Positions 15,578 through 24,458 of a DNA stretch of 64,000 bases are shown here, piece by piece (the first letter of the stretch is position 1; every line of letters starts with the position of its first letter). Under the pieces are notes generated by a model, which saw only the letters and a list, made by a program, of their open reading frames with translations, did not search any database and was not told the origin of the DNA. Origin of the DNA: Marinovum sp034669705 (lineage in GTDB: Bacteria; Pseudomonadota; Alphaproteobacteria; Rhodobacterales; Rhodobacteraceae); contig NZ_JAXMOR010000019.1 in the NCBI RefSeq assembly GCF_034669705.1, forward strand, positions 1-64,000. Direction: 5' to 3'. The translations under genes were made by a program, and so were the position numbers.

Positions 15578-17092
15578 TCAGCCTGCGAACATGTCCTTGT
15601 AGTCCGCGCGCAACACGTTCTTCTGCACCTTGCCCATGGTGTTGCGCGGCAGCTCGGCCAGCGAGATCAACGCGCGGGGGTGCTTGAACCGCGCCAGCGA
15701 CTGCTGCACCGCCTGCATGATCGCATCGGTATCGGGGGTGGCGCCCGGCGCGGGAACGATCACGCCCACCACCGTCTCGCCGAAATCGGGGTGCGGCACG
15801 CCGATCACCGCGCTTTCCAGTACGCCGGGCTGCTCGTCGAGCACCAGTTCGATTTCCTTGGGATAGATATTGTAGCCGCCCGAGATGATCAGGTCCTTGT
15901 TGCGACCGACGATATGGACATAGCCGTCCGCGTCGATCCGGCCGAGATCGCCGGTGATGAAGAAGCCGTCGGCGCGCAGCTCGGCCGCGGTCTTTTCGGG
16001 CATCTGCCAATAGCCCTTGAAGACATTCGGCCCGCGCACCTCGATCTGGCCGACCTCGCCGTCGGGCAGGGTGTCGCCGGTCACCGGGTCGGTGATCTTG
16101 AGCGCGACGCCGGGCAGGGGGAAGCCCACGGTGCCGGCGCGGCGCTCGCCGTCATAGGGGTTTGAGGTGTTCATGTTTGTCTCGGTCATGCCGTATCGCT
16201 CAAGGATGCGGTGGCCGGTGCGGTCCTCGAACTGCACATGGGTTTCCGCCAGGAGCGGCGCCGAGCCGGAGATGAAGAGCCGCATGTGGGAGGTGAGCTC
16301 GCGGGTGAACCGGTCGTCGCCCAGCAGCCGGGTATAGAAGGTCGGCACGCCCATCATCGTTGTCGCCTCGGGCATTCGCGCGATCATCTGGTCCAGATCG
16401 AGTTTCGGCAGGAAGATCATGCTGCCGCCCGAGGCCAGTATCACGTTGGTGGCGACGAAAAGACCGTGGGTGTGAAAGATCGGCAGCGCATGCAGCAGCA
16501 CGTCGTCCGCAGTGAAACGCCATTCCTCGACCAGCGTCCGGGCGTTCGACAGCAGGTTGGTCTGGGTCAGCATCGCCCCCTTGGAACGGCCGGTGGTGCC
16601 GGAGGTATAGAGAAAGGCCGCGAGGTCCTCGCCGCTGCGGTCGACGGTGGCAAACTCCGCCTCGGCCTTGCGCGCCTGCGCCATCAGCGACCCGCTGCCA
16701 TCGGCGTTCAGCGTTTCCACCTGCGCGCCGAGCGGTCCGGCAATCTGGCGCAGGCTGTCTTCGCTGCCAGCGTCGCAGACGATCAGCGCCGCGCCGGAGT
16801 TCTCGATGAAATAGCGCAATTCGTCGGCGGTATAGGCGGTGTTGAGCGGCAGAAAGACCAGCCCGGCCTGGGCGCAGGCGGCATAGAGCGCCAGCGCCTC
16901 GGGGGATTTGTCGACCTGCACCGCCACCCGGTCGCCGGGCTTCAGCCCGAGCCGGGCGGTGACGTTGGCAATCCGCGCGCCGATGGCGAGGAACTCGGCG
17001 TGGCTGATGACCGCGCCGGTCGCGAGATGCAGGAAGGGGGTGGATTGGCCGGCATGCACTCCGAAGAGGCCATCGTAGAGGGGGTTCGCCAT
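15578..17092 (-). CDS. matB: Malonyl-CoA synthetase (malonate--CoA ligase)
   Basis: A 504-residue ANL-superfamily acyl-CoA synthetase that activates malonate with ATP and CoA. The AMP-binding P-loop is YTSGTTGRSKGAML (about residue 159), motif A5 is ERYGMTETNM (about 298), and the C-terminal motifs TGDLGRIDADGYVHIVGR and PRNTMGKVQKN carry the hinge Asp and catalytic Lys. The malonate-specific call rests on linkage: its start is 4 bases from the stop of the malonyl-CoA decarboxylase gene, forming a matAB operon. The start at 17092 is chosen because residues before it in the longer frame are arginine-rich and non-conserved. Confidence 0.9.
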   Translation of the reverse strand: MANPLYDGLFGVHAGQSTPFLHLATGAVISHAEFLAIGARIANVTARLGLKPGDRVAVQVDKSPEALALYAACAQAGLVFLPLNTAYTADELRYFIENSGAALIVCDAGSEDSLRQIAGPLGAQVETLNADGSGSLMAQARKAEAEFATVDRSGEDLAAFLYTSGTTGRSKGAMLTQTNLLSNARTLVEEWRFTADDVLLHALPIFHTHGLFVATNVILASGGSMIFLPKLDLDQMIARMPEATTMMGVPTFYTRLLGDDRFTRELTSHMRLFISGSAPLLAETHVQFEDRTGHRILERYGMTETNMNTSNPYDGERRAGTVGFPLPGVALKITDPVTGDTLPDGEVGQIEVRGPNVFKGYWQMPEKTAAELRADGFFITGDLGRIDADGYVHIVGRNKDLIISGGYNIYPKEIELVLDEQPGVLESAVIGVPHPDFGETVVGVIVPAPGATPDTDAIMQAVQQSLARFKHPRALISLAELPRNTMGKVQKNVLRADYKDMFAG

Positions 17093-17096
17093 GGGG

Positions 17097-18356
17097 TCAG
17101 CTTTCCTGAATGGGGGTGAGGTCGGCGGTCTCGGCCAGCGCCTTGACCTCCTTCGCAGCCACCACGTCGCGCGAGGTGGCAAAGACTTCGTGGTTCTGTT
17201 CGACGCGGGCGAGATCGTAGAGATAGTTCACCATCACGCCGCCCGACTGCGCCCGGCCCTTGTCGGAGGTGTCGGCCTCGGCATGCACCGCATGCACCAG
17301 CGCCCCATTGCCGAGGTGGAAGCGGGCCACCGGATCAAAGGGCACCCCGCCGCGCGACTTGGCCTTGAGCAGGTAATGCGCCGCGAGGGCCTTGATCCGT
17401 TCGGGGGGCGCGGCCGCGGCGTCGATGCCCTCCTGCGTCAGCCAGCGGGTCAGGCCCGGGATCGGCGACAGGGTGACAAAGGTCTTGAGCCCCGGCAGTT
17501 CCGCCGCCAGATCGGCCGCCACCTGCTTGATCAGCGAATTGCCGAACGAGATGCTGGCGAGCCCCTCCTGGCAGTTGGAGATCGAGTAGAACACCGCGGT
17601 GTCGGCGCCCTTGGCCGGCATCGGCGCGCGATCCTCGGCCAGAAGCGCCTGCACCGAACCGGGGGTGCCGGTGGTCAGCGCCACCTCGACAAAGATCAGT
17701 GGCTCGTCGGGCATCGCCGGGTGAAAGAAGGCGAAACAGCGCCGGTCGCTGGGTTCCAGCCGGCGGCGCAGCTCCGACCAGCTGTCGATCGCGTGCACCG
17801 CCTCATGGGCGATGATCTTTTCAAGGATATGCGCCGGGCTTTCCCAGCTGATCGGCCGCAAGACAAGGAAGCCGCGGTTGAACCAGGAGGCAAAGAGGTG
17901 GCGGAAATCGAGGTCGAGCGCCGCCAGTTCCGGCTCCGACACCCCGAGCCGCAGCAGGTCGGCGCGCATCTTGACCAGCTCGCCGGTGGCGCCCTGCACC
18001 CGGTTCAGCCGGCGGATCAGTTCTTGCCGGCGCGGCTCGGCGGCTTCGGCAAAGGCGCGGTAGCTGGCCTTGGTGGGGGTGCGCTCGTAATCCTCGAGCC
18101 GGCTGCGCACCGCTTCGGGATCGATGTTCATCCGCGTGGCGAGGAAGCGGAAGAAGTCGAGCTTCTGGTCGTCGGTCAGCCCGCCGTAGCGCGACAGGAT
18201 CTCGCGGGCCAGCGCCAGCCCCGAGGTCTCGCTGGCCGATCCGACCAGCGCCATGGCGATCTCGCCCAGCGGCCGGCCGTCGCTGGCAGCCCCCGGCGCC
18301 TCGCGGCGGTAGCGGCGTTCAAAGACGGTGGACAGCAGGTCCGCTAGCAGGGTCAT
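17097..18356 (-). CDS. matA: Malonyl-CoA decarboxylase
   Basis: A 419-residue enzyme converting malonyl-CoA to acetyl-CoA and CO2. Family landmarks are the helical N-terminal domain, WFNRGFLVLRPISWESPA (about residue 175), the catalytic-domain stretch HEAVHAIDSWSELRRRLEPS with the conserved His-Glu region, and YSISNCQEGLASISFGN. With matB it turns malonate into acetyl-CoA. The ATG at 18356 has a weak AGGAGAGTTG-like site upstream. It is divergent from the GntR-type gene; a palindromic operator candidate lies 113 bases upstream. No malonate transporter (matC or TRAP type) is present in the window. Confidence 0.92.
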   Translation of the reverse strand: MTLLADLLSTVFERRYRREAPGAASDGRPLGEIAMALVGSASETSGLALAREILSRYGGLTDDQKLDFFRFLATRMNIDPEAVRSRLEDYERTPTKASYRAFAEAAEPRRQELIRRLNRVQGATGELVKMRADLLRLGVSEPELAALDLDFRHLFASWFNRGFLVLRPISWESPAHILEKIIAHEAVHAIDSWSELRRRLEPSDRRCFAFFHPAMPDEPLIFVEVALTTGTPGSVQALLAEDRAPMPAKGADTAVFYSISNCQEGLASISFGNSLIKQVAADLAAELPGLKTFVTLSPIPGLTRWLTQEGIDAAAAPPERIKALAAHYLLKAKSRGGVPFDPVARFHLGNGALVHAVHAEADTSDKGRAQSGGVMVNYLYDLARVEQNHEVFATSRDVVAAKEVKALAETADLTPIQES

Positions 18357-18468
18357 GTCGCAACTCTCCTGGAGTTCGGGTGGCGCATCGCGCGCCGAAG
18401 GAATCCGGTCCCTGAGGGGCCGGGACTGGGGGCACCCAACCACACGCTGTTTTCTCAGTCAAGCTTCT

Positions 18469-18478
18469 TGTATACAAC
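18469..18478. promoter_or_regulatory. Candidate MatR operator (perfect palindrome)
   Basis: TTGTATACAA is a perfect 10-bp palindrome in the divergent spacer between matA and the GntR-family gene, 47 bases upstream of the regulator start. FadR-type GntR proteins bind short palindromes of this form, and from memory rhizobial MatR recognises a TTGTA/TACA-type inverted repeat. It is the only such palindrome in the spacer. Confidence 0.6.
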
Positions 18479-18524
18479 AAAGGCAATATTGCATTACCGG
18501 AAGGGCCACAGTATCACCGAGGGC

Positions 18525-19181
18525 ATGGAACGCCGCCGCTCAGATGCCATTGCCGAAGCGCTCGAGGAACGGATCTTCGACGGGACCCACGCCGATGGCG
18601 ACCGTCTCGACGAGGTGCGTCTGGCCGAGCATTTCGGGGTGTCACGCACGCCCCTGCGCGAAGCCCTGCAGCGACTGGCGCGCTCCGGGCTGGTCGAGCT
18701 GGTGCCGCGCCGCGGCGCCTTTGTCCGCCAGCCCGGGCCGGTCGAACTGCTCGAGATGTTCGAGGCGATGGCCGAGATCGAGGCGGTCTGCGGCCGGCTG
18801 GCGGCGTTGCGGATCACAGATCCGGCGCTGGCAGAGCTGCATGACGCCAATGCGAAATGCCGCGCGGCGATCGAGCGTCAGGACCCGGATGGCTATTACA
18901 GTGAGAACGAGCGGTTTCACCGGGTGATCTACCAGCAGTCGGGCAATGGCTACCTCGCCGCCGAAGCGGGCGAATTGCACCGGCGGCTGAAGCCGTTCCG
19001 CCGCCAGCAGCTGCGGCTGCGCGGACGGATGGCGCAGTCTATGGCGGAACACGAAGCGATCGTCGCAGCGCTGCAGCAGGGCGACAGCCAGGCGGCGGCG
19101 GATGCGCTGCGCGGCCATGTGGCGATCCAGGGCGAGAAGTTCCACAGTCTGATGGCCAGCCTCAGGACCACCCCTGACTGA
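18525..19181 (+). CDS. matR: GntR-family regulator of malonate genes (MatR type)
   Basis: A 218-residue FadR-subfamily repressor: winged helix-turn-helix at residues about 5-70 (VRLAEHFGVSRTPLREALQR) and an FCD ligand domain (YYSENERFHRVIYQQSGNGY; MAEHEAIVAALQQGD). The ATG at 18525 is the conserved-looking start; an ATG at 18468 would place the operator inside the coding region. The position, divergent from matAB, makes it the likely malonate-responsive repressor (family knowledge plus context). Confidence 0.85.
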   Translation: MERRRSDAIAEALEERIFDGTHADGDRLDEVRLAEHFGVSRTPLREALQRLARSGLVELVPRRGAFVRQPGPVELLEMFEAMAEIEAVCGRLAALRITDPALAELHDANAKCRAAIERQDPDGYYSENERFHRVIYQQSGNGYLAAEAGELHRRLKPFRRQQLRLRGRMAQSMAEHEAIVAALQQGDSQAAADALRGHVAIQGEKFHSLMASLRTTPD

Positions 19182-19319
19182 GCGCCTTTCAGGGGGCATC
19201 CGGCGATCATCAAATGCGCTTTGAAGCTCCTGCCGGTCCGATTTTCAACGGCTTGCGTTGCGGCAACCGGGGTTTTGCGCTAGGTCGAAACCATACTCAG
19301 GGGGAGGGCCGGGAGAGAC

Positions 19320-20702
19320 ATGTATCGCGTCTGGAATTTTCTGACCAACTATTCGCTGCTTCTGATCTTTGGCGCCTTGATCGCGCTGGTCTGGGCCAAT
19401 CTGGACCTGATCGCCCCGGTGGCGGGCGATCCGCACTACTGGGCCGACGCCTATCACAGCTTCGTCGACTTCGTGATCTGGGATCACGCACCGATCGGCC
19501 ATTGGCACGCCGCCCATATCGCCGCCACCGACCCGGCTTTTGCCGAGATGGTGGCCGCCGGTGCCGAGGTCCATACCGAGGCTGATGGCACAGAGTTCGT
19601 CTATGGTGAAGGCCACCGCACGCTGACGCTGCATTACCTGGTCAATGACCTGCTGATGGCCTTCTTCTTCGGCATCGCCGCCAAGGAGGTCTGGGAGGCG
19701 GTGATCCTCGAGAACGGCTCGCTCAGGGGCAAGAAGGCGGCGACGCCGCTGTTTGCCACCGCCGGCGGCATGTTCGGGCCGATCGCGGTCTATCTCGGGC
19801 TGGCGGCGGTGATGGGCTCCGAGACCTACTCGGCGGTGGCCAATGGCTGGGCCATCCCCACCGCCACCGACATCGCCTTTTCCTACCTGATCGGCCGGCT
19901 GGTCTTTGGGGCCGGCCACCCCGCGGTGCGCTTCCTGCTGCTCTTGGCGATTGCCGACGATGCGGCGGGGCTGATCATCCTCGCGGTCTTCTACCCCTCT
20001 GGCGAGCTGGCGCCGGTCTGGCTGCTGCTGTCGCTCGGCGCGGCGGTGGGGGTCTTCGTGCTGGCCAATTGGCTGCCGCGCAAGCTCGACCGCGGCAACC
20101 CCGACCGGCCGACCTCGACCTGGGTGCGCAAGTCCCTGTCGTTCTGGCCCTACCTGCTGGCCGGCGCGGCAAGCTGGTACGGCTTCATGATGTCCGGGCT
20201 GCACCCGGCGCTGGGGCTCTTGCCGATCGTGCCGACGATCCCCCATGCCGACCGCGCCTTCGGCATCTTCTCGGAGGCCGAGCAGTATCTCACCGACCTG
20301 CTGAACATGATCGAACATGCGCTCAAGCACCCGGTCGAGGTGATCTTGTTCTTCTTCGGCCTGCTCAATGCCGGGGTCGAGTTCTCGTCGATCGGGCCGG
20401 CGACCTGGCTGGTGCTTGCGGGGCTCCTGATCGGCAAGCCGGTGGGCATTCTGGCGTTCGGCTGGGTGGCGGCCAAGCCGCTCAAGCTGGGAATACCGCA
20501 GGGCATGCGAATCATCGACCTTGTGGTGATCGGCTTCGTCGCGGCCATCGGCTTTACCGTTTCGCTCTTTGTCGCGTCGGTGGCGTTTGACGCCGGGCCG
20601 GTGCAGGATTCGGCCAAGATGGGCGCGCTGTTCAGCTTTGCCGCGGCACTTGTGGCGATTGCATCGGGCAAGCTCTTTCGGGTGCAAAAGCAGAACTTCT
20701 GA
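19320..20702 (+). CDS. nhaA: NhaA-type Na+/H+ antiporter
   Basis: A 460-residue inner-membrane sodium/proton antiporter. Landmarks are NDLLMAFFFGIAAKEVWEA (about residue 109), GWAIPTATDIAFSYL (about 179) and the paired aspartates in LLLAIADDAAGLIILAVFY (about 210), equivalent to the ion-binding Asp pair of E. coli NhaA. It is about 70 residues longer than E. coli NhaA, mostly because of a hydrophilic His/Glu-rich insertion after the first helix (residues about 40-98). GGGAGAG precedes the ATG by few bases. It is followed by an intrinsic terminator and appears monocistronic. Confidence 0.9.
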   Translation: MYRVWNFLTNYSLLLIFGALIALVWANLDLIAPVAGDPHYWADAYHSFVDFVIWDHAPIGHWHAAHIAATDPAFAEMVAAGAEVHTEADGTEFVYGEGHRTLTLHYLVNDLLMAFFFGIAAKEVWEAVILENGSLRGKKAATPLFATAGGMFGPIAVYLGLAAVMGSETYSAVANGWAIPTATDIAFSYLIGRLVFGAGHPAVRFLLLLAIADDAAGLIILAVFYPSGELAPVWLLLSLGAAVGVFVLANWLPRKLDRGNPDRPTSTWVRKSLSFWPYLLAGAASWYGFMMSGLHPALGLLPIVPTIPHADRAFGIFSEAEQYLTDLLNMIEHALKHPVEVILFFFGLLNAGVEFSSIGPATWLVLAGLLIGKPVGILAFGWVAAKPLKLGIPQGMRIIDLVVIGFVAAIGFTVSLFVASVAFDAGPVQDSAKMGALFSFAAALVAIASGKLFRVQKQNF

Positions 20703-20725
20703 GTCTCTGTGACTTCGACAAGCGA

Positions 20726-20757
20726 AACCGGCGCGGTGCTCCGCGCCGGTTTTTCGT
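20726..20757 (+). terminator. Intrinsic terminator after nhaA
   Basis: The sequence AACCGGCGCGG (20726-20736), a TGCT loop and the exact reverse complement (20741-20751) form an 11-bp GC-rich stem, followed by TTTCGTT. It starts 24 bases after the nhaA stop. Confidence 0.88.
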
Positions 20758-20758
20758 T

Positions 20759-20979
20759 GTGGGCGGGCTGAGATTGCCCGCATGGCGGTCGTGGTGCGGG
20801 GCTGCCCCACGCAGGGCGCGCATTCCGGTCGCAAATGCGGCAAGGACGGGTCATTGCGGTGCTTTCGATTGAAACAATCGGCGCGTCCGGGTCATAATAT
20901 GACCAGATTCAAGCTCTAAGACTGGTTTAATAAACCTCGAGTAACTTGAGGCGAGCAGACCCCGGGAGGGCCGTATCGC
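20759..20979. other. Upstream region of the capsule-export genes
   Basis: About 220 bases without a gene. It contains a perfect small inverted repeat, CGATTG-AAA-CAATCG (20866-20880), followed by an AT-richer stretch (GGTTTAATAAAC) that could carry the promoter for the kpsT-like gene. No ribosome site stronger than GGGAGGG at 20964-20970 was seen. Confidence 0.4.
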
Positions 20980-21639
20980 ATGCTGGAATTCGACAACGTG
21001 AGCAAGTCCTTCTGGACCGGGACGCAGCGCAAGGTGATCCTTGACGGTGCCTCGTTTCGCGTTGACCTGGGCCAGTCGCTGGGCATCCTGGCGCCGAACG
21101 GCACCGGCAAGACCACGCTGATCAAGATGATGGCGGGGCTGGAAAAGCCCGACGAGGGCGAGATTCGCCGCGGCTGCCGCATCTCTTTTCCGCTGGGCTT
21201 CATGGGCGGTGTGGTGTCGAAACACTCGGCCCATGAAAACGCCCGTTACATTGCCCGTCTCTATGGCCTCGACCCCGATTACGTGGAAGCCTACTGTCGC
21301 TGGCTCTGCGGTCTGGGGGAGTATTTCGATCAGCCGCTGGGCACCTTTTCCAGCGGCATGAAGGCGCGGTTTACCTTCTCTTTGATGCTGGCGCTCGATT
21401 TCGACATGTATCTGATCGACGAAGGCATGCCCAACTCGACCGATGTGGAGTTCAACAAGAAGGCCGCCGCCATCCTGGCAGAGCGGCTTCGGACCACCAC
21501 CATCATCATCGTCTCTCACCAGCCACGCGTGCTGGAGAAATTCGCCCGCAAGGCCGGTGTTTTGTTGAATGGCCAGTTGCACATGTTTGAAACCTTGGAG
21601 GAAGCGAAGCAACTCTATGACTACGAAACCCAAGGCTAA
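20980..21639 (+). CDS. Capsule/polysaccharide export ABC ATP-binding protein (KpsT/CtrD type)
   Basis: A 219-residue ATPase of the polysaccharide-export class. The Walker A region reads APNGTGKTT (residues about 38-46), with Ala in place of the usual first Gly; the signature is TFSSGMKARFTFSLMLALDF (about 124) and Walker B is MYLIDEGM (about 145), followed by a His-switch in VSHQP. These fit KpsT/CtrD-like proteins. Its 3' end overlaps the next gene by 23 bases. The matching permease (KpsM) is not in the window. Confidence 0.85.
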   Translation: MLEFDNVSKSFWTGTQRKVILDGASFRVDLGQSLGILAPNGTGKTTLIKMMAGLEKPDEGEIRRGCRISFPLGFMGGVVSKHSAHENARYIARLYGLDPDYVEAYCRWLCGLGEYFDQPLGTFSSGMKARFTFSLMLALDFDMYLIDEGMPNSTDVEFNKKAAAILAERLRTTTIIIVSHQPRVLEKFARKAGVLLNGQLHMFETLEEAKQLYDYETQG

Positions 21640-23425
21640 GAAGTTTCGCGTTCGCCGCAGCAACCCTGGCAATGCGCAGGACGTGGTCGGGCCCGAAGGC
21701 CCCGTGGCGCAGGCGCCGGCCAACAGCCGTGCCGCCGCGCCGAAGGCCACCCCCGAGTCTGACAACCTGATCGGCCAGATCCGCGCGTTGCGCCAGGAAA
21801 CGTCGCAGGAAACCTCGACGCCGCAGGCCACAGCCGCGGCAGGCGCCGCCGCCGATCCCGCCACGGATCGCAAGGCCAAGACCGGCGCCACCATCGCCCG
21901 GATCGCCGCTGCGCCCCCGACCGCCGATGCGCCGGCCAAACCGCCGCGCGACGGCGAGGTCTCTTCCGCCGCACAGGTGGCCGGCGAGACCGATATGGAG
22001 GCTATTCGTCAGGAAGGCCTGACCGGCCGCCAGCTGCGCATGGCGCGGCGGATGGCGCAGAAGCACGGGCTGGCAGTGACCAGCGATTTCGACGCGGTGC
22101 GCCAGTTGCGCCAGCGCGGCATCGATCCGTTCCAGCGCGCCAACATGCTCGAGCTTGTGGTCTCGGCCCAGGAAGACGCGGATCTGCCGGCCAAGAAGGG
22201 CAAGGTCCAGCTGCCGCAGACGGTGCCGGCCCCGGGCAAGAACCTGCCCGCCACCGAAACCGCCAACCCGATGGAGCGCCGCATCCGCGAGATCGGCGAC
22301 ATCCAGCGCGACATCGCCAAGCGGCGGCGACGCAAGTCGATGCTGCTGCTCACCCGGCTGGCGTTTTTCGTCGGCCTGCCGACGCTGATCTGCGGCTGGT
22401 ATTTCTACGCCGTGGCGACCCCGATGTATGCCACCAAGTCCGAGTTCCTGATCATTGCCAATGACGGTGCCGGATCCGCCGGCATGGGCGGTTTGCTTTC
22501 GGGCACGCAGTTCGCCACCAATCAGGATGCGATCGCGGTGCAGAGCTATCTGATGTCCAAGGACGCGATGCTGCGGCTTGACCAGGACGTGGGCTTTCGC
22601 AGCCATTTTACCCAGGACTGGATCGATCCGATCCAGCGGCTGGATGCGGATGCCTCGAACGAGGCCGCCTACAAGCTCTACAAGAAGAACATCGAGATCG
22701 GCTATGACCCGACCGAGGGCGTGATCCGGATGGAGATCGTCGCCGCCAACCCCGAGGTCAGCGCGCAATACACCAAGGCGTTGATAGATTACGCCGAGGA
22801 CCGCGTCGACAGCCTGTCGCAGCGCAAGCGCGAGGATCAGCTTCAGGGCGCCAAGGAGGCGCTGGAAGAAGCCGAGGCGGCGCGCCGCGACGCCCAGCTG
22901 CGGCTGGTCGAGCTGCAACAGGTGTCGCAGGTGCTCGATCCCGAAGGCCGGATCGCCTCGCTGCGGCAGCAGATCAACAACGTCGAGGTGCAGGTTCAGG
23001 AGCGCGAGCTGCAACTGCAGGCGCTGCTCGACAACGCCCGCCCCAATCAGGCCAAGGTCGAAGGGGCGCGCGGTGACATCCGCCGGCTCAACGATCTCTT
23101 GGCACGGTTGCAGGCCGACATGACGCAGGCCTCTGAAGGCGAGAATTCGCTGGCTCAGCTGTCGTCGGAAATCCAGATGGCGCAGGCCGATCTGGCGACC
23201 CGCGACCTGATGCTGCAGGAGGCGCTGACCTCGCTCAGCCAGACCCGGCGCGAGGCCAATGCCCAGGTGCGCTATCTTCAGACCGCGGTGGCCCCGGTGG
23301 CCTCGCAGGACCCGAGCTATCCGCGCAGTTTCGAGAACACGATCCTGGCCTTCCTGATCTTTGGCGGGATTTACCTGCTGATCTCGCTGACCGCGTCGAT
23401 CCTGAGGGAACAGGTGTCGAGCTGA
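21617..23425 (+). CDS. Capsule polysaccharide export inner-membrane protein (KpsE/CtrB-like)
   Basis: A 602-residue polysaccharide co-polymerase-type protein. The first 230 or so residues are polar, Ala/Pro-rich and probably disordered; a transmembrane helix follows near residues 240-260 (LAFFVGLPTLICGWYFYAV), then a long periplasmic coiled coil (residues about 390-550, rich in Glu/Arg/Gln/Leu heptads) and a second helix near the C-terminus (FLIFGGIYLLISLTASIL). This topology matches KpsE/CtrB/BexC proteins that span the periplasm with the outer-membrane KpsD. The ATG at 21617 lies inside the end of the kpsT-like gene, so translation is probably coupled. The long N-terminal extension is unusual for the family. 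Confidence 0.82.
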   Translation: MTTKPKAKKFRVRRSNPGNAQDVVGPEGPVAQAPANSRAAAPKATPESDNLIGQIRALRQETSQETSTPQATAAAGAAADPATDRKAKTGATIARIAAAPPTADAPAKPPRDGEVSSAAQVAGETDMEAIRQEGLTGRQLRMARRMAQKHGLAVTSDFDAVRQLRQRGIDPFQRANMLELVVSAQEDADLPAKKGKVQLPQTVPAPGKNLPATETANPMERRIREIGDIQRDIAKRRRRKSMLLLTRLAFFVGLPTLICGWYFYAVATPMYATKSEFLIIANDGAGSAGMGGLLSGTQFATNQDAIAVQSYLMSKDAMLRLDQDVGFRSHFTQDWIDPIQRLDADASNEAAYKLYKKNIEIGYDPTEGVIRMEIVAANPEVSAQYTKALIDYAEDRVDSLSQRKREDQLQGAKEALEEAEAARRDAQLRLVELQQVSQVLDPEGRIASLRQQINNVEVQVQERELQLQALLDNARPNQAKVEGARGDIRRLNDLLARLQADMTQASEGENSLAQLSSEIQMAQADLATRDLMLQEALTSLSQTRREANAQVRYLQTAVAPVASQDPSYPRSFENTILAFLIFGGIYLLISLTASILREQVSS

Positions 23426-23434
23426 GGCAGGCGC

Positions 23435-23490
23435 CCGGGGGGGCAGCCCCCCGGACCCCCCGAGGTATTTTCAAACAGAAGAAGCAGGGG
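23435..23490. repeat. Hairpin plus dispersed 35-bp intergenic repeat, copy 1
   Basis: After the kpsE-like stop a GC hairpin (CCGGGGGG-GCAG-CCCCCCGG, 23435-23454) is followed at 23456-23490 by a sequence running from CCCCCGAGGTATTTTC to AGAAGAAGCAGGGG. An inverted, nearly identical copy lies at 50,255-50,289. Both sit directly at gene ends. The hairpin may act as a terminator in either direction, although a clean T-run is lacking. Confidence 0.7.
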
Positions 23491-23528
23491 CGGGGGCGCG
23501 TTGGCCAGCCCGGGGCGCATGAGCGGGC

Positions 23529-24458
23529 TCAGTAGCCCGCCGCGCGGTCCACCAGATGCAGAAGAGGCTGACCCGCATCGCCGCGCAGGATGTTCTCGGC
23601 AATTACCTCGGCCCCTTTGGTGGCCCGGGTCTCCGAGGCCACATGCGGCGTCACCGTCACCCGTGGATGGCCCCAGAAGGGGTGGTCCTGCGGCAAGGGC
23701 TCCTGCCGGAACACATCCAGCGTCGCATGGGCCACTTGCCCCGAGTCCAGCGCCGCCAGCAGCGCATCATCATCGATCAGCGGCCCGCGCCCCGGGTTGA
23801 TCACGAAGGCACCCTCGGCGAGCAGCGCCAGCGCCTCTTTGTTCAGGATATTCCCGGTCGCCGGCGTGTCGGGCAACAGCAGCACGAGGATCTCGGCGCC
23901 GCGCAGGGCCTTGTCCAGCCCGTCGGCCCCGTTCAGCGTATGCACCCCGGCGATCTGTTTCGGCCGCCGGCTCCAGCCGGTCACCCGGAACCCCACATCC
24001 GCCAGTTTCCGCGCCACCTCGGCCCCCAGCGCGCCCAGCCCCAGCACCGTCACCCGGCGCTCAGAGGCCAGCGGCGGCGGGGCCCAGTGCCAGCGGTGCC
24101 CGGGGTTCACGATATGCGCATCCATCCCGAGGTGATGACGCAGCGCATGGCCGAGGACATATTCCACCATTCCTTCGGTCAGCCCGCCGCCGACCATGCG
24201 CGCCAGCGGCGGGGTCAGGGTCGGGTTGCCGACGATTGCCTCCACCCCGGCCCAGATGTTCAGCACTGCCTTGCAGCGGGTGAAGGGGGTGAAATCCTGC
24301 AACTCGGAATCCGGCGCGTAGACGATGTAATCGACCAGCTCCGGCGCCATCTCCCGCGACAGGGTGTGGTCCAGCCCGGCGCGGTCAAGCGCGGCGCGCA
24401 GCGGTGGCGCCCAGCTTTCCCAGCGGGACGGGCCGGCGGCGAACAGGATGTTGGTCAT
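23529..24458 (-). CDS. ghrA: D-2-hydroxyacid dehydrogenase (glyoxylate/hydroxypyruvate reductase A type)
   Basis: A 309-residue NAD(P)-dependent dehydrogenase that reduces glyoxylate or hydroxypyruvate. It has a Rossmann motif VLGLGALGAEVARKLADVGF (about residue 136), the active-site Arg in GRGPLIDDDALL, Glu in FRQEPLPQDHPFW and His in VTVTPHVASETRA. The ATG overlaps the rodA stop by four bases, so it is the last gene of the cell-shape operon although its role looks unrelated. Substrate preference is by family resemblance only. Confidence 0.87.
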   Translation of the reverse strand: MTNILFAAGPSRWESWAPPLRAALDRAGLDHTLSREMAPELVDYIVYAPDSELQDFTPFTRCKAVLNIWAGVEAIVGNPTLTPPLARMVGGGLTEGMVEYVLGHALRHHLGMDAHIVNPGHRWHWAPPPLASERRVTVLGLGALGAEVARKLADVGFRVTGWSRRPKQIAGVHTLNGADGLDKALRGAEILVLLLPDTPATGNILNKEALALLAEGAFVINPGRGPLIDDDALLAALDSGQVAHATLDVFRQEPLPQDHPFWGHPRVTVTPHVASETRATKGAEVIAENILRGDAGQPLLHLVDRAAGY

